Source: Chitinophaga pinensis DSM 2588
GTDB taxonomy: Bacteria > Bacteroidota > Bacteroidia > Chitinophagales > Chitinophagaceae
Direction: 5' to 3'
Assembly (NCBI RefSeq): GCF_000024005.1
Contig: NC_013132.1
Location: forward strand, 5,574,001-5,638,000
Length of the DNA stretch: 64,000 nt
Below the pieces are notes generated by a model, which saw only the letters and a program-made list of their open reading frames with translations, did not search any database and was not told the DNA's origin. The translations under genes and the position numbers were made by a program. Shown one piece after another: positions 16,464-26,625 of the stretch; position 1 is the stretch's first letter, and each line of letters opens with the position of its first letter.

Positions 16464-18818
16464 ATGTTCCGGAACTACGTTATTATCGCCTTCAGGAATC
16501 TGAAACGCAATTTCAATTATGCCGCGCTGAATGTTATAGGGCTGACTCTGAGCATTGCCGCCTGCCTGATCATATTCCTCGTTACCAAAAATGAACTGAC
16601 ATACGACCTGCATCACCACAAGGCAGAAAGGACTTATCGCGTAACCTTACATGCACTGGATTACAACCCCAGCGTATCCATGGCGATTGCACCCGCTATG
16701 CGGACCTCCTTTCCGGAACTGGAAACGGTGGCCCAATATCTTCCCAGGACGGACGCCTTTGTAAAAGTGGGCGAAGCCCGTTATAAGGAAAAAGAGTTCG
16801 CTTATGGCGATCAATATATGCCGGAGGTATTCGACTATACCTGGCTGAGAGGATCGGCTAAAACAGCCCTCTCTGAGCCCAATACGGTAGTACTTACCGA
16901 AAGCCTGGCACACAAATATTTCGGCTCACAGGATCCTATGGGACAGGTACTGCGGCTCAATAACCATTTTGACCTGAAAGTCAGCGGTGTCATCAAAGAC
17001 CTACCGGCTAATACCAGCCAGGTGTTCGGATTCATGATATCCTTTGCGACTATACAAAAGGAAATGGGCAGGGCGATGGAAGAGTTTTATGCCATTGCCG
17101 GCGGACAAACATTCATCGTCACACCGCCTAATTTCGATATCAGCAAACTGCAAAGCCGCATGAAACCTTTTATTAAGGATCATTGGGGCGCGGAGACTGC
17201 GGAAGGTGCAGAACTGCCTTTACAGCCGTTAAAAGATATTCATTTTGACCAGCGATATATTCAGAGTACAACGGCTTCCCGTCAGACGTACATGGCACTG
17301 ATCGCCATTGCAATATTTATTATCGTAACAGCCTGTATCAACTTCATCAACCTGGCTACGGCACAGGCAGTGAAACGTGCCAAAGAAACAGGGGTCAGGA
17401 AAGTACTGGGCGCCAATCGTGGTCAGCTGATCAGGCAGTTCCTGGGCGAAACAGCCATCCTGGTATTCGCCACCATACTGGCGGGTCTGATTGCCGCTTA
17501 CCTGGCTTTGCCGCCCGTTGCTGCCGCCATGGATGTACATATTGGCATCCGGCAGTTAAATCAACCCATCGTCTATCTCCTGCTGCTGGCACTGGGAGTG
17601 GTGATAGTATTGCTGGCAGGTCTTTATCCTGCCTTTGTGCAATCTTCTTTCCAACCGGCGCTGACCATGAAGGGTGCAGGCAAACAAACTTCCGGAGGAC
17701 TGAGTCTGCGTAAATCGCTCGTATTTGTACAGTTCCTTGTATCACAGGTGCTGATCATCGGTACACTGGTTGTCGCCAAACAGATGGACTTCTTTAAAAA
17801 CCAGGACCTGGGATTTGATAAAGAAGCGGTTGTGACCATCCCGCTGATGAACAGGGAAACCCAACAGGTATTGGGACAGCAACTGAAAACGATCAACGGG
17901 GTGAAAGAAATCAGTTTCTCTTCCGCAGCTCCTTCCTACAACAATAATTATGCACCGTTCAGTTGCCCGGAAAGAGGCGTTTCGAAAGATGATGTCACAG
18001 AGGTAAGATTCATCGATGATCATTATCTGCAATTCTTCAATATCAAACTGCTGGCAGGTACCAATGTGTCGAATGTGAAGGATAAAGATTCCCTCAGACA
18101 GGTAGTTGTGAATGAGACCCTGCTTCATAAACTGGGACTTAAAACACCGGAAGAAGCAATTGGCATGAATATCCAGTTTGCAGGTGATAAGGTCACTATC
18201 AATGGTGTGGTACAGGATTTCCAGAGTGAATCCAAACACAAGGAAAGAAGACCCTGTATCCTGATCGGATTCCCAAGAGGTTTTAACGTTGTCAGTGCAA
18301 GACTGTACTCTAAAGGTATGCACGCTACCCTGACACAGATAGAACAAAAATGGGCGGCTTTATACCCTGATGGCCTATTCGATTATGAATTCCTGGATGA
18401 CCATATCGCGGCATTATACAAACAGGAACAGAAAGTATTTAACGCTTACCAGATCTTCTCCATCCTGGCCATCGTCATTGGTTGTCTGGGGCTATACGGA
18501 TTAGTTGCATTTGCAGCTGTACAAAGGAATAAAGAAGTGGGCATCAGAAAGATCCTGGGGGCTTCCGGTACTGACATTGTGACCTTGTTGGGAAAAGAAT
18601 TTATTCTCCTGATCGCGGTTGCCTTCCTTGTGGCCACGCCACTCTCCTACTTCCTGATGCATAACTGGCTGGGCAACTTTGCGTATCACATTTCCCTGCA
18701 ACCAGGCATATTCTTTATCGCGCTCAGCTGCTCTGTAGCCATCGCCGCTTTGACGATCGCACACCAGTCTGTGAAAGCAGCTGTCTCCAATCCACTCAAA
18801 AGTATCAAAACAGAATAA
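16464..18818 (+). CDS. MacB/FtsX-type ABC transporter permease
   Basis: A 784-residue inner-membrane permease with the duplicated layout common in Bacteroidota. There is one N-terminal transmembrane helix (about 20-40), a periplasmic MacB-like domain, three helices around 275-390 (FtsX domain with the AKETGVRKVLGANRGQLIRQFLGE loop), another helix near 425, a second periplasmic domain and three C-terminal helices. The second FtsX loop is NKEVGIRKILGASGTDIVTLLGKEF. No ATPase gene is adjacent, so it must pair with one elsewhere. These proteins often export peptides or lipids or act in envelope stress. Whether it belongs to the quinoprotein operon is unclear: it is 147 bases downstream and has its own direct repeat. 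Confidence 0.9.
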   Translation: MFRNYVIIAFRNLKRNFNYAALNVIGLTLSIAACLIIFLVTKNELTYDLHHHKAERTYRVTLHALDYNPSVSMAIAPAMRTSFPELETVAQYLPRTDAFVKVGEARYKEKEFAYGDQYMPEVFDYTWLRGSAKTALSEPNTVVLTESLAHKYFGSQDPMGQVLRLNNHFDLKVSGVIKDLPANTSQVFGFMISFATIQKEMGRAMEEFYAIAGGQTFIVTPPNFDISKLQSRMKPFIKDHWGAETAEGAELPLQPLKDIHFDQRYIQSTTASRQTYMALIAIAIFIIVTACINFINLATAQAVKRAKETGVRKVLGANRGQLIRQFLGETAILVFATILAGLIAAYLALPPVAAAMDVHIGIRQLNQPIVYLLLLALGVVIVLLAGLYPAFVQSSFQPALTMKGAGKQTSGGLSLRKSLVFVQFLVSQVLIIGTLVVAKQMDFFKNQDLGFDKEAVVTIPLMNRETQQVLGQQLKTINGVKEISFSSAAPSYNNNYAPFSCPERGVSKDDVTEVRFIDDHYLQFFNIKLLAGTNVSNVKDKDSLRQVVVNETLLHKLGLKTPEEAIGMNIQFAGDKVTINGVVQDFQSESKHKERRPCILIGFPRGFNVVSARLYSKGMHATLTQIEQKWAALYPDGLFDYEFLDDHIAALYKQEQKVFNAYQIFSILAIVIGCLGLYGLVAFAAVQRNKEVGIRKILGASGTDIVTLLGKEFILLIAVAFLVATPLSYFLMHNWLGNFAYHISLQPGIFFIALSCSVAIAALTIAHQSVKAAVSNPLKSIKTE

Positions 18819-18825
18819 ATACAAA

Positions 18826-18849
18826 GGGGGCTGTTTAATAACAGCCCCC
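18826..18849. terminator. Bidirectional terminator hairpin
   Basis: GGGGGCTGTT (18826-18835) pairs perfectly with AACAGCCCCC (18840-18849) across a TAAT loop, with T-rich sequence soon after on the + strand. It sits between the stops of the convergent permease and metalloprotease genes. Confidence 0.85.
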
Positions 18850-18878
18850 GATACATTCATGCTTATTTTTATTGTCAA

Positions 18879-21419
18879 TTAAAATCTCAGGTCTTTTTCA
18901 CCGATCTTATTGATCTTGTAGTTCAGATCTTTCAGATGACGCTGTGTATCTTTATCCAGTCTCGGATCATTCATCATTCTCATGATCAGCTGTTGTTCCT
19001 TTGTCAATGCCGCTCTCATTACATCGCTGAGGTCAGTCAGATAGAAAGTATACATCTGGCTCATACCGGAAATCATCTGATCCATATTATCGGTAGGATA
19101 TACCATATCCAGCAGTTTGTTGATATAGATCTTCTGTAAGTTGCGTCTGTAGAAACTTACACTTTTGCCTTCATACAATTCTCTGAAGACGATCTTGTCC
19201 AGGTCCAGCATCAGCTCGTCAGCTGTATACACCTTGCCGGTACCTTTACCATCATGCTGTGCTGCCAGCATAGAGGTCATACGGAAACGGTTTAAAATAC
19301 CATTTAACACCCCTCTCTGCACCTCGCTCAGGTCAATGCCGAATTTATCAGGTATCTTATCCATCAGCGATTTCTCGTTCAGCCACTCAGGCGTTGTGAA
19401 CAGTTCCTTATCCAGGAAAGCCACTGCTTCTTTCTGACGTTTGTATTCTACCACTTCGTAAGTAGCACCCGGCTGCCCCGCAATTTTTTCGGTGTGGTAT
19501 TCTCCGCCGATATTACGTACCACGTGTCCGATGTAGGTACCATACTGGTCGTACACTGCTGTCAGCATGTTACGCATATTGGTATAATCCTTCTCCGGCT
19601 CGTAAGTCCACTGACCGAGGTTTTTGATAATACGCTTCAGGTTCATGATACCATAGGTACCCGCTTTCATCGCATCATCCCCCAGGTCTTCGTTCTGACA
19701 GCGTGGATCCAGTGGCTCCATTTCACTGCCAAACCAGAGACGTTGGTTCTTCAGACTATCAGTAACAATCGGCGTCAGTAATTTCTGCTCTTCATATTCA
19801 TCTTTCACGTTATCGCGCCATTTGTACCCCCATTCAATTGCCCATTTATCATAGTCATTGATGCGGGGATACAAGCCTGCACGGCTGATATTATCTTCCG
19901 GTTGCGCTACATAGTTGAAACGTGCGTAGTCCATAATGGAAGGTGTATGGCCATATTTCTCTACCCATGCCTTGTTACGCAGGTTTTCTACCGGAACGGT
20001 GGAACTGGAACCGAAGTTGTGCATCAGACCGAGTGTGTGACCTACCTCATGAGAAGACACAAAACGGATCAGATCCCCCATCAGTTTATCGTCAAATACC
20101 AGCTTTCTCGCACCGGTATCAACAGCCGCACACTGTACGAAATACCATTTCTGCAGCAGTGACATCACATTGTGGTACCAGAAGATGTGACTCTCCAGGA
20201 TCTCGCCGGTACGCGGGTCGTTTACATTGGGGCCCATGGCATTGGCTATGGATGAAGGACGGTAGATGATGGCGGAGTGACGCGCATCTTCCAGGCTCCA
20301 GGTGCTGTCTTCCTGACGGGAAGGCGCTTCTCGTGCATAAATGGCATTTTTAAAACCAGCGCGCTCAAAAGCAGCCTGCCAGTCATTTACACCCTGTATC
20401 AGGTAAGGGATCCATTTCTTTGGGGTAGATGGATCGATATAAAATACGATCGGCTTTACCGGTTCTACCAGCTCACCACGTTTGTATTTTTCTACGTCTT
20501 CCGGTTTAGGCTCCAGTCTCCAGCGTACAGCATAGGTGGTATTGGTTACACCCTGCGGATTAGCGTCAAAGTCTTTATGTGAGATGGTGAAATAACCCAC
20601 GCGTTTGTCCTGTAAACGCGGACGGGCCATCTTCTCAGGCAGCAGCACCATAGAAGAGTTCAATTCCACGCTATAGTTAGCAGATGTTGGGTTAAGACCA
20701 GCTGCATATGTTTTGAATGCACGTACCTCTACGTTGGTGGGATAAGCGTGTACATATTTCACATAACTCCTGTCGTTCTGCTGAGCGCCCATACCTGCAC
20801 GCGTTTTAAACAACGGCTTACTGAAGTAAGTGATGTCGTTATCACTGCTCAGGAATTCGCTCATGTTCAGTACGACTGCACTGGAATCAGCGTTATAGGC
20901 AACAATCGGGAATACAGCTGCAATTGCCTGTACGTTGTTACGCTGCACACTGGTGTACATGGGTTTAGAAGTATCGCCGCTGTATTCGGAGAAAGAGAGT
21001 CTGCGGAGATAGAGGTTGTTATTACGCGCCTTTTCAAAGCGGTATACCGCCTCTCCTATCTGGTCGCCGGTAAGGCCCCAGTTACCGTTACGCATGTCTA
21101 CAGAAGCTTCTGCTACACGGTTAACGATCAGGATGTCCTTGCCCATGACAGACAATGGCACTTCAAAATAATACTCGTCTTCTTTGGCGTGAACAATAAT
21201 GAAACCGGTATCCGTGCGCATGTCTTTGGTGATCACGTCACTATACTTCTTTAGCTTCGAGGGTGCGGGCTTTTTACCAACAGTGGTGTCCGCCTTTATC
21301 TCAGCAGGCGTGGTTTCTTTATCTTTCTTCTTTTTCCGCTGTGCTGTAGCCTGTACAGATGCGGCCAGCAGGACGCATGACAAAAGCCATACGCCTGGGC
21401 TTAGTTTCAATCTTAACAT
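18879..21419 (-). CDS. Secreted zinc metalloprotease of the DUF5117/DUF4953 (met-zincin) family
   Basis: An 846-residue exported protein whose N-terminus is a signal peptide ending near ATAQ, followed by a Lys-rich stretch. The catalytic motif is H457-E-V-G-H461-T-L-G-L-M-H467, an extended HExxHxxGxxH zinc site as in met-zincins. The preceding domains correspond to the DUF5118/DUF5117 layout known for large Bacteroidota proteins with this zincin domain. It is the last gene of the operon with SusC and SusD, 20 bases after susD, which suggests that the locus degrades and imports a protein or peptide. The substrate is unknown. Confidence 0.9.
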   Translation of the reverse strand: MLRLKLSPGVWLLSCVLLAASVQATAQRKKKKDKETTPAEIKADTTVGKKPAPSKLKKYSDVITKDMRTDTGFIIVHAKEDEYYFEVPLSVMGKDILIVNRVAEASVDMRNGNWGLTGDQIGEAVYRFEKARNNNLYLRRLSFSEYSGDTSKPMYTSVQRNNVQAIAAVFPIVAYNADSSAVVLNMSEFLSSDNDITYFSKPLFKTRAGMGAQQNDRSYVKYVHAYPTNVEVRAFKTYAAGLNPTSANYSVELNSSMVLLPEKMARPRLQDKRVGYFTISHKDFDANPQGVTNTTYAVRWRLEPKPEDVEKYKRGELVEPVKPIVFYIDPSTPKKWIPYLIQGVNDWQAAFERAGFKNAIYAREAPSRQEDSTWSLEDARHSAIIYRPSSIANAMGPNVNDPRTGEILESHIFWYHNVMSLLQKWYFVQCAAVDTGARKLVFDDKLMGDLIRFVSSHEVGHTLGLMHNFGSSSTVPVENLRNKAWVEKYGHTPSIMDYARFNYVAQPEDNISRAGLYPRINDYDKWAIEWGYKWRDNVKDEYEEQKLLTPIVTDSLKNQRLWFGSEMEPLDPRCQNEDLGDDAMKAGTYGIMNLKRIIKNLGQWTYEPEKDYTNMRNMLTAVYDQYGTYIGHVVRNIGGEYHTEKIAGQPGATYEVVEYKRQKEAVAFLDKELFTTPEWLNEKSLMDKIPDKFGIDLSEVQRGVLNGILNRFRMTSMLAAQHDGKGTGKVYTADELMLDLDKIVFRELYEGKSVSFYRRNLQKIYINKLLDMVYPTDNMDQMISGMSQMYTFYLTDLSDVMRAALTKEQQLIMRMMNDPRLDKDTQRHLKDLNYKINKIGEKDLRF

Positions 21420-21438
21420 ATGTGGTTAGCTGATGTTG

Positions 21439-22809
21439 TTATCTCGGATTCTGTGCGAGCTCCGGGTTAAATTGGATATTTTTTGCCGGAATCGGAAAAA
21501 CGTAACGATTGCTGTTAGGCGTTAAAGTATAGGTTTGTCCGCGGTAGGTACGACTAACCGTTACCGTATACTTTGGATCCAGGTTCAGCCGCTTCTGATC
21601 AAACCAACGCAGACCACTGGCCATCAGTTCACGACGACGTTCTGTCAGCACAAGGCGAAGCGCTTCCTCAGCGTCATTCGTATCCAGTGCGACATAGTCA
21701 GCCGCCGTAAAACGCTTCTCTCTCAGTTTATTCAAGAGGGAAACTGCTTCCGCTGTCTTACCTGTACGTGCATCACATTCCGCCAGCGTCAGCATCATTT
21801 CACCTACACCCGGACCGGTATAAGCGCCGGAAGCCAGTGTCAGTCTGGTACGCCAGTAACCACGACCAGGGAAAGAAGACCATTGGAAACTGGAGCCATC
21901 TGCCGTATACAGATCGTAACGCAGGTCACCGGTTTCGAACAGTTTTACCAGGTCAGGATTCAATGCATAGGTTACGGAAGCGCCGACATTTTTCACCAGC
22001 ATGATTTCAGGATCTTTGTATACGGTCGGCATGGTAGACGGACTACCGGCATAGACCTTCAGATCCAGTAAGGTTGATTGCCTGCTTAACGCGCTGTCAG
22101 CATAGGCAGCTGCGTTTGCATACGCTCCCATATAAAGCGATGCACGGGCCATCAGGGCATATGCGGCTGTGGAGGATGGTAGTAATGTAATAGTCGCCTG
22201 TGTTGGTAAAACCGGCGCTGCCTCTTTCAGATCCGCCATGATCTGATCATATACTGCCTGTACAGAAGCCCTGTTCAGTGACGCAAAAAGATCGGGCTTC
22301 AGCAGTAAAGGCACTCCCGGCGCTGTTGCTGCCGTCGCCTTTTCATACTGACGGGCGTACCCATTTACCAGCATCAGGTAAGCATAGGCGCGGTGTACAA
22401 GGGCCTGACTGCGCACCACTTCTTTTTGTTGTGTGGTACCACCCTGGCTGCTACGTACACCCTCTATGATCGTATTACAGGTATAGATCTGTTTATAAAA
22501 ACGGGTCCAGTCCGGATCATCTGCCTCGGCGACGATCGTTTCTGCCCAGATATAGGCATTCGCCTGTGCGGTCAGCATACTGTTTTCAAAAGGATCATAG
22601 CTCACGCCATAGTCATCCGCTGCATAAACAGGGAAGCTGAAAGAAGGCGCCATATCATTGTCGCTTTGCAAAAGGAGCTGATAATCGGTTGTATTCACCA
22701 ATGCTCTTTTACCCTGCGGATTCACCTCCACATAACTGCGGCATCCTGTATTCCAGAGCAGGGACGCACTGCCCAATGTGATATATAAAAGTTGTTTTAT
22801 AGTAGACAT
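21439..22809 (-). CDS. SusD/RagB-family nutrient-binding lipoprotein
   Basis: A 456-residue outer-membrane lipoprotein with a lipobox ending at C23 (LLWNTGC). It starts SYVEVNPQGKRALVNTTDYQLLL, typical of RagB/SusD members. TPR-like helices run through the middle, and the C-terminal ERRRELMASGLRWFDQKRLN and NRYVFPIPAKNIQFNPELAQN are family hallmarks. It forms the lid of the SusC channel encoded 12 bases upstream. With the downstream protease, the ligand is probably a protein or peptide rather than a glycan. Confidence 0.93.
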   Translation of the reverse strand: MSTIKQLLYITLGSASLLWNTGCRSYVEVNPQGKRALVNTTDYQLLLQSDNDMAPSFSFPVYAADDYGVSYDPFENSMLTAQANAYIWAETIVAEADDPDWTRFYKQIYTCNTIIEGVRSSQGGTTQQKEVVRSQALVHRAYAYLMLVNGYARQYEKATAATAPGVPLLLKPDLFASLNRASVQAVYDQIMADLKEAAPVLPTQATITLLPSSTAAYALMARASLYMGAYANAAAYADSALSRQSTLLDLKVYAGSPSTMPTVYKDPEIMLVKNVGASVTYALNPDLVKLFETGDLRYDLYTADGSSFQWSSFPGRGYWRTRLTLASGAYTGPGVGEMMLTLAECDARTGKTAEAVSLLNKLREKRFTAADYVALDTNDAEEALRLVLTERRRELMASGLRWFDQKRLNLDPKYTVTVSRTYRGQTYTLTPNSNRYVFPIPAKNIQFNPELAQNPR

Positions 22810-22821
22810 GATCAGTAACGA

Positions 22822-25800
22822 TTAGAATGAGACATTTACGTTGAAAGTATAGGTCGGCGCTGGTGCAAGACTGGAATAGCTGCTTGTGGTCAGGTATATC
22901 GGATCGATGCCGTCCTTGTTCCTGCGCCAGATTACACCCAGATTGCTGGCAGTGGCGCCCATTGTCACGCTCTTGATAGCAGGCATTCTCTTCAGGAGCT
23001 TTGCCGCCAGGATATAGCTCAGTGTCACCTGATCCAGTCGTGCGTGTGAAGCGCTGATAACGTTGATATCAGACTGCGTATATCTGATGATGCTGGTAGA
23101 GTTGGCGTTCAGCAGACCAGGAATATTAGTAGTTGCTTCATCACCAGCTTTACGCCAGCGGTTCACCATCGCCTGGGAATTACCGATAAAGCCTGGCGCC
23201 TGTCCGAACGATGGATACAGACCTGGCAGGATATCCTGCTTCAGTACTTTATGTCCCAGGTAGTACGTCGCTCTTGCAGAGAGGCTGAGTTGTTTATAGC
23301 GAATAGTGTGCATGAAACCACCGAATACAACCGGATCTTTACGACCTTTATAATGCCAGTCAGCAGCTGTCAGTGCAGTACCGTCAGTAGAACTCAGGAT
23401 CTTTCCTTCCGCATTGCGGATCTGGGTCTGTCCTTTATCATCCAGACCTGCCCATTCGAGGGCCATTACATAGCCTACCGGGAGATCAACAATAGGAGAA
23501 CCCTGGGAAACAGAAGTCGTAGTAGCCGGGAAGCGGGCATCCGTAACCTTATTGGTATTATAAGCCAGGTTCAGACTCGCTGTATACCCCCAGCTGGCAC
23601 GACGGATAATATTCGCATTCAGACCAAGTTCAAGACCATGGCTCTTCATCGTAGCAGTGTTGTATGCTACGCTGGTCCAGCCGTAGGTAGAATTAAACGG
23701 CAGATTTACCACGATGCCACGGGAACGTTTGCTGTAGTAATCAAAGGTGATATTCAGCAAACCACGTAACACAGATGCGTCCAGTCCACCGTTCAGTGTG
23801 GAAGTTGTTTCCCATCCCAGATCCTGATTGCCCGGAGAACCCAGACTACCATAACCCAGGCCGGTCTGAGAGTTTGGTGCATATACATTCACGACAGTAA
23901 AATTAGACCCGCCTGTCGGCGCTGTACCGGCAGTACCATAGGTTGCACGTAAGGCCAATGCATCCAGCCATTTCTGACCAGCCATGAATTTCTCTTTAAA
24001 GAGATCCCATTTCAGACCAGCTGACCATAAAGGAATCGCCCTGTTGCGACGATCGATGCCATACATGCTTACATCGTCAAAACGAATGCTACCGGATACA
24101 AAATACTTATCGAATAAGGAGTAGTTCGCAGTAGAGAAATAAGACAGGTAACGCTGGATGTTTGTTACATAAGCGCCATCCTGGTAGCCCAGTTGTCTGG
24201 TACCACCGAAGAACAGACTGTAATTCACCGTTGGATTAAATGCCTGGGAAGTACCTGTATTTTCGTCATATCCATAGCGGATCTGTCTGTAGCCTTTCGA
24301 CTTGGACTCACGGATATCTGTACCTGCGAGGAAAGTCAGTTTGTGAATCAGGTTCCACTGTTTATTAATATTCAGCTGTGCTCTTGTGCCGTAGTCAGTT
24401 GACCAGCTGTTAGTATTGGTCATGATGCCGCCGACAGGCACGCCATACACCAGTTTACCGTTCTGGATGGTAGTGGCGCTATTCAGGAAATCCCTGGTAA
24501 AATAACTACCCAGTTCATTCAGCAGGGTGATTTCCTGGGAACTACGCTGATACATACCAGATACCTGGAAATCCGCCCAGGGAGTCAGACGTGTAGTCAG
24601 CGACAGCTGCATACGGGTGGCCTGTTTTTCAAAGCGGGTTTTTGAGTAATTCAGTTCGTTGATCGCGTTATATGTCCATGGGAGCAGGCCCAGTTTATTA
24701 TGAAGACTATCCTCGATCTCCGGCTTCAACAGGAAGCTATTGTCGATAGATTGACCATTCTGATCTATCAGCTGATCGTAAGGTCTTAATCCGTAGGAAC
24801 CAGGTTGTAATGCGCGTATGGCGGCCTGATTCACAAAACTGGTAGAGTAGTTATGAGTCAGACCTGCGGTGATTTTCGCACGACCGCCAAGGATATCAGA
24901 AGTAAGGCTACTATTGATAAAGTAGTTGGTGGCGCTGTTGCTTTTATAGGAAGGCTGATCTTTGGAATAGTTACCAGATACATGGTAGCTGCTGGTTCTG
25001 CCTCCACCGGACAGCGACAGGTTATATTGCTGTGTCACCGCTGGTTGTAGCAGGTTTTCACGGATCTGCGACTGGTTATTGGTAGCCGCCAGTCTTTCCA
25101 GTTGTGCATCCCGCTGCTGATCAGTGATCTCGCCACGTTTCGCCAGGAACATATATCTTACTGCCTGACTGGGATTACTGAAACGCCAGTGTGTGAAAGG
25201 GTCCTGGTAGAAGTTCGCGTCAAACATTTCCTTTTCCATGTCGATGTACTGCGCACTGTTCATCGTTTTCAGTTTTGACAGACTGACAGGAGCCGAAACA
25301 CTCAGGGTAGCACCTGCGTTCACGGTAGTCGCTTCGCCTCTTTTACCTTTCTTGGTTTCAATCACAATCACACCATTTGCGGCACTGGAACCCCATATAG
25401 AGGTGGCAGCGGCATCTTTCAGGAAAGTGATGCTTTCAATATCATTCGGGTTGAAGGCACTCAGTACCGCGTTATTGGTACCTGACTGATCTCCGAACAA
25501 AGGCGTATAACCCGGACGAAGGTTCAGGTTCTGATCTATTGCCGGAAAACCATCAATGATGATCAATGGTGCACTTTGCAGGAAGTTATTGGCGCTTCTG
25601 ATCTGTATGGTATTATTTACAGGGTCAAAGCGTACGCCAGGTACTTTACCTTCCAGGCGTCTGGCCAGGTTGATATCAGGTGTCTCTTCCAGTTCTTTGG
25701 AAGTGATCACCGTATATGATCCAGGTGTGGATGCTTTCTCGATCTTCTGAAAACCGGTACTTACGACAACACCTCTAAGTTCTCTTTGCTGCGGTGTCAG

Positions 25801-26451
25801 GGTGATCTTTACATTGACATCACCGTCCGTTACCGTAATCTTTTTATGAGCAGTGAGGTAAGCCAGGTGTCTTACTTCCAGGGTATAGTTACCAGCAGGT
25901 ACGGCGGCCATCATAAAGGTACCGTCATTCTGTGTGGTTGCACCCCTGTCTTCAGTAGGCATCAATCGTACGATTGCCCCTGGTACCGGCACCCCTCTTT
26001 CATCAATGATTTTCCCTGATACAAGCGGCAGTTTCTGCGGTGCTGTATAAGGCATTGGTACGGGCGCCGTTCTGCGGGATATAACGATCGTTTTGTTTTC
26101 GATCGAATAATCCAATGGCTGATTGTCTAAAGCTTTTTTCAGGAAATGCTCCAGCGGTACTTCTTTAGCGCTGATAGAGACTGGTTTTGTTTTTCCCAAC
26201 AGATCCTGATCGTAGAACACCACATAGCCCGTTTGCTGCTTGATAATTCTGAATACCTGTTCCAATGGCACATCCTTGCAGGTATACGTGATGTTCTGCG
26301 AATAACTGATTTTGGCGCTTGCCTGCATAATAAATGCCAGCAACAAAATGGTTGATAATCGCATAATACGTAGCGTTTGATTCACTAACCGGCTACCCTT
26401 TTGGATAGGCATAGGCATCCCCTGCCGGTTACAAGAAGCTTGAAAAATCAT
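22822..26451 (-). CDS. SusC/RagA TonB-dependent receptor with N-terminal STN domain
   Basis: A 1209-residue outer-membrane channel. In order there are a signal segment (RLSTILLLAFIMQASA, about 31-46), an STN signalling domain (about 52-125, CKDVPLEQVFRIIKQQTGYV), a carboxypeptidase-like regulatory domain (about 145-215), a TonB plug with the SusC signature SITFLKDAAATSIWGSSAANG, and a beta-barrel. The STN domain is the part that contacts FecR in sigma-regulated transporters, and fecR and the sigma gene lie immediately upstream, so substrate-triggered induction is likely. The true start may be Met12 or Met14 (26418 or 26412), since Met14 follows an AGGGG at suitable spacing. Confidence 0.93.
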   Translation of the reverse strand: MIFQASCNRQGMPMPIQKGSRLVNQTLRIMRLSTILLLAFIMQASAKISYSQNITYTCKDVPLEQVFRIIKQQTGYVVFYDQDLLGKTKPVSISAKEVPLEHFLKKALDNQPLDYSIENKTIVISRRTAPVPMPYTAPQKLPLVSGKIIDERGVPVPGAIVRLMPTEDRGATTQNDGTFMMAAVPAGNYTLEVRHLAYLTAHKKITVTDGDVNVKITLTPQQRELRGVVVSTGFQKIEKASTPGSYTVITSKELEETPDINLARRLEGKVPGVRFDPVNNTIQIRSANNFLQSAPLIIIDGFPAIDQNLNLRPGYTPLFGDQSGTNNAVLSAFNPNDIESITFLKDAAATSIWGSSAANGVIVIETKKGKRGEATTVNAGATLSVSAPVSLSKLKTMNSAQYIDMEKEMFDANFYQDPFTHWRFSNPSQAVRYMFLAKRGEITDQQRDAQLERLAATNNQSQIRENLLQPAVTQQYNLSLSGGGRTSSYHVSGNYSKDQPSYKSNSATNYFINSSLTSDILGGRAKITAGLTHNYSTSFVNQAAIRALQPGSYGLRPYDQLIDQNGQSIDNSFLLKPEIEDSLHNKLGLLPWTYNAINELNYSKTRFEKQATRMQLSLTTRLTPWADFQVSGMYQRSSQEITLLNELGSYFTRDFLNSATTIQNGKLVYGVPVGGIMTNTNSWSTDYGTRAQLNINKQWNLIHKLTFLAGTDIRESKSKGYRQIRYGYDENTGTSQAFNPTVNYSLFFGGTRQLGYQDGAYVTNIQRYLSYFSTANYSLFDKYFVSGSIRFDDVSMYGIDRRNRAIPLWSAGLKWDLFKEKFMAGQKWLDALALRATYGTAGTAPTGGSNFTVVNVYAPNSQTGLGYGSLGSPGNQDLGWETTSTLNGGLDASVLRGLLNITFDYYSKRSRGIVVNLPFNSTYGWTSVAYNTATMKSHGLELGLNANIIRRASWGYTASLNLAYNTNKVTDARFPATTTSVSQGSPIVDLPVGYVMALEWAGLDDKGQTQIRNAEGKILSSTDGTALTAADWHYKGRKDPVVFGGFMHTIRYKQLSLSARATYYLGHKVLKQDILPGLYPSFGQAPGFIGNSQAMVNRWRKAGDEATTNIPGLLNANSTSIIRYTQSDINVISASHARLDQVTLSYILAAKLLKRMPAIKSVTMGATASNLGVIWRRNKDGIDPIYLTTSSYSSLAPAPTYTFNVNVSF

Positions 26452-26625
26452 ACTTTTGTACTCGTTGTGGTTGATAAATAAAATAAGTGTCTGGCTAGAC
26501 GCTGTTTTGTTTAAAGGCCCTGACTCATGGCCGTTCTACCTCCCCGTAGAGCGGCCATTCAATTCCTGGCTGAAGTCCCTTCTGAATGCTGCTTATAAGC
26601 TGTTTTACGTTTCTATGTCACTGTT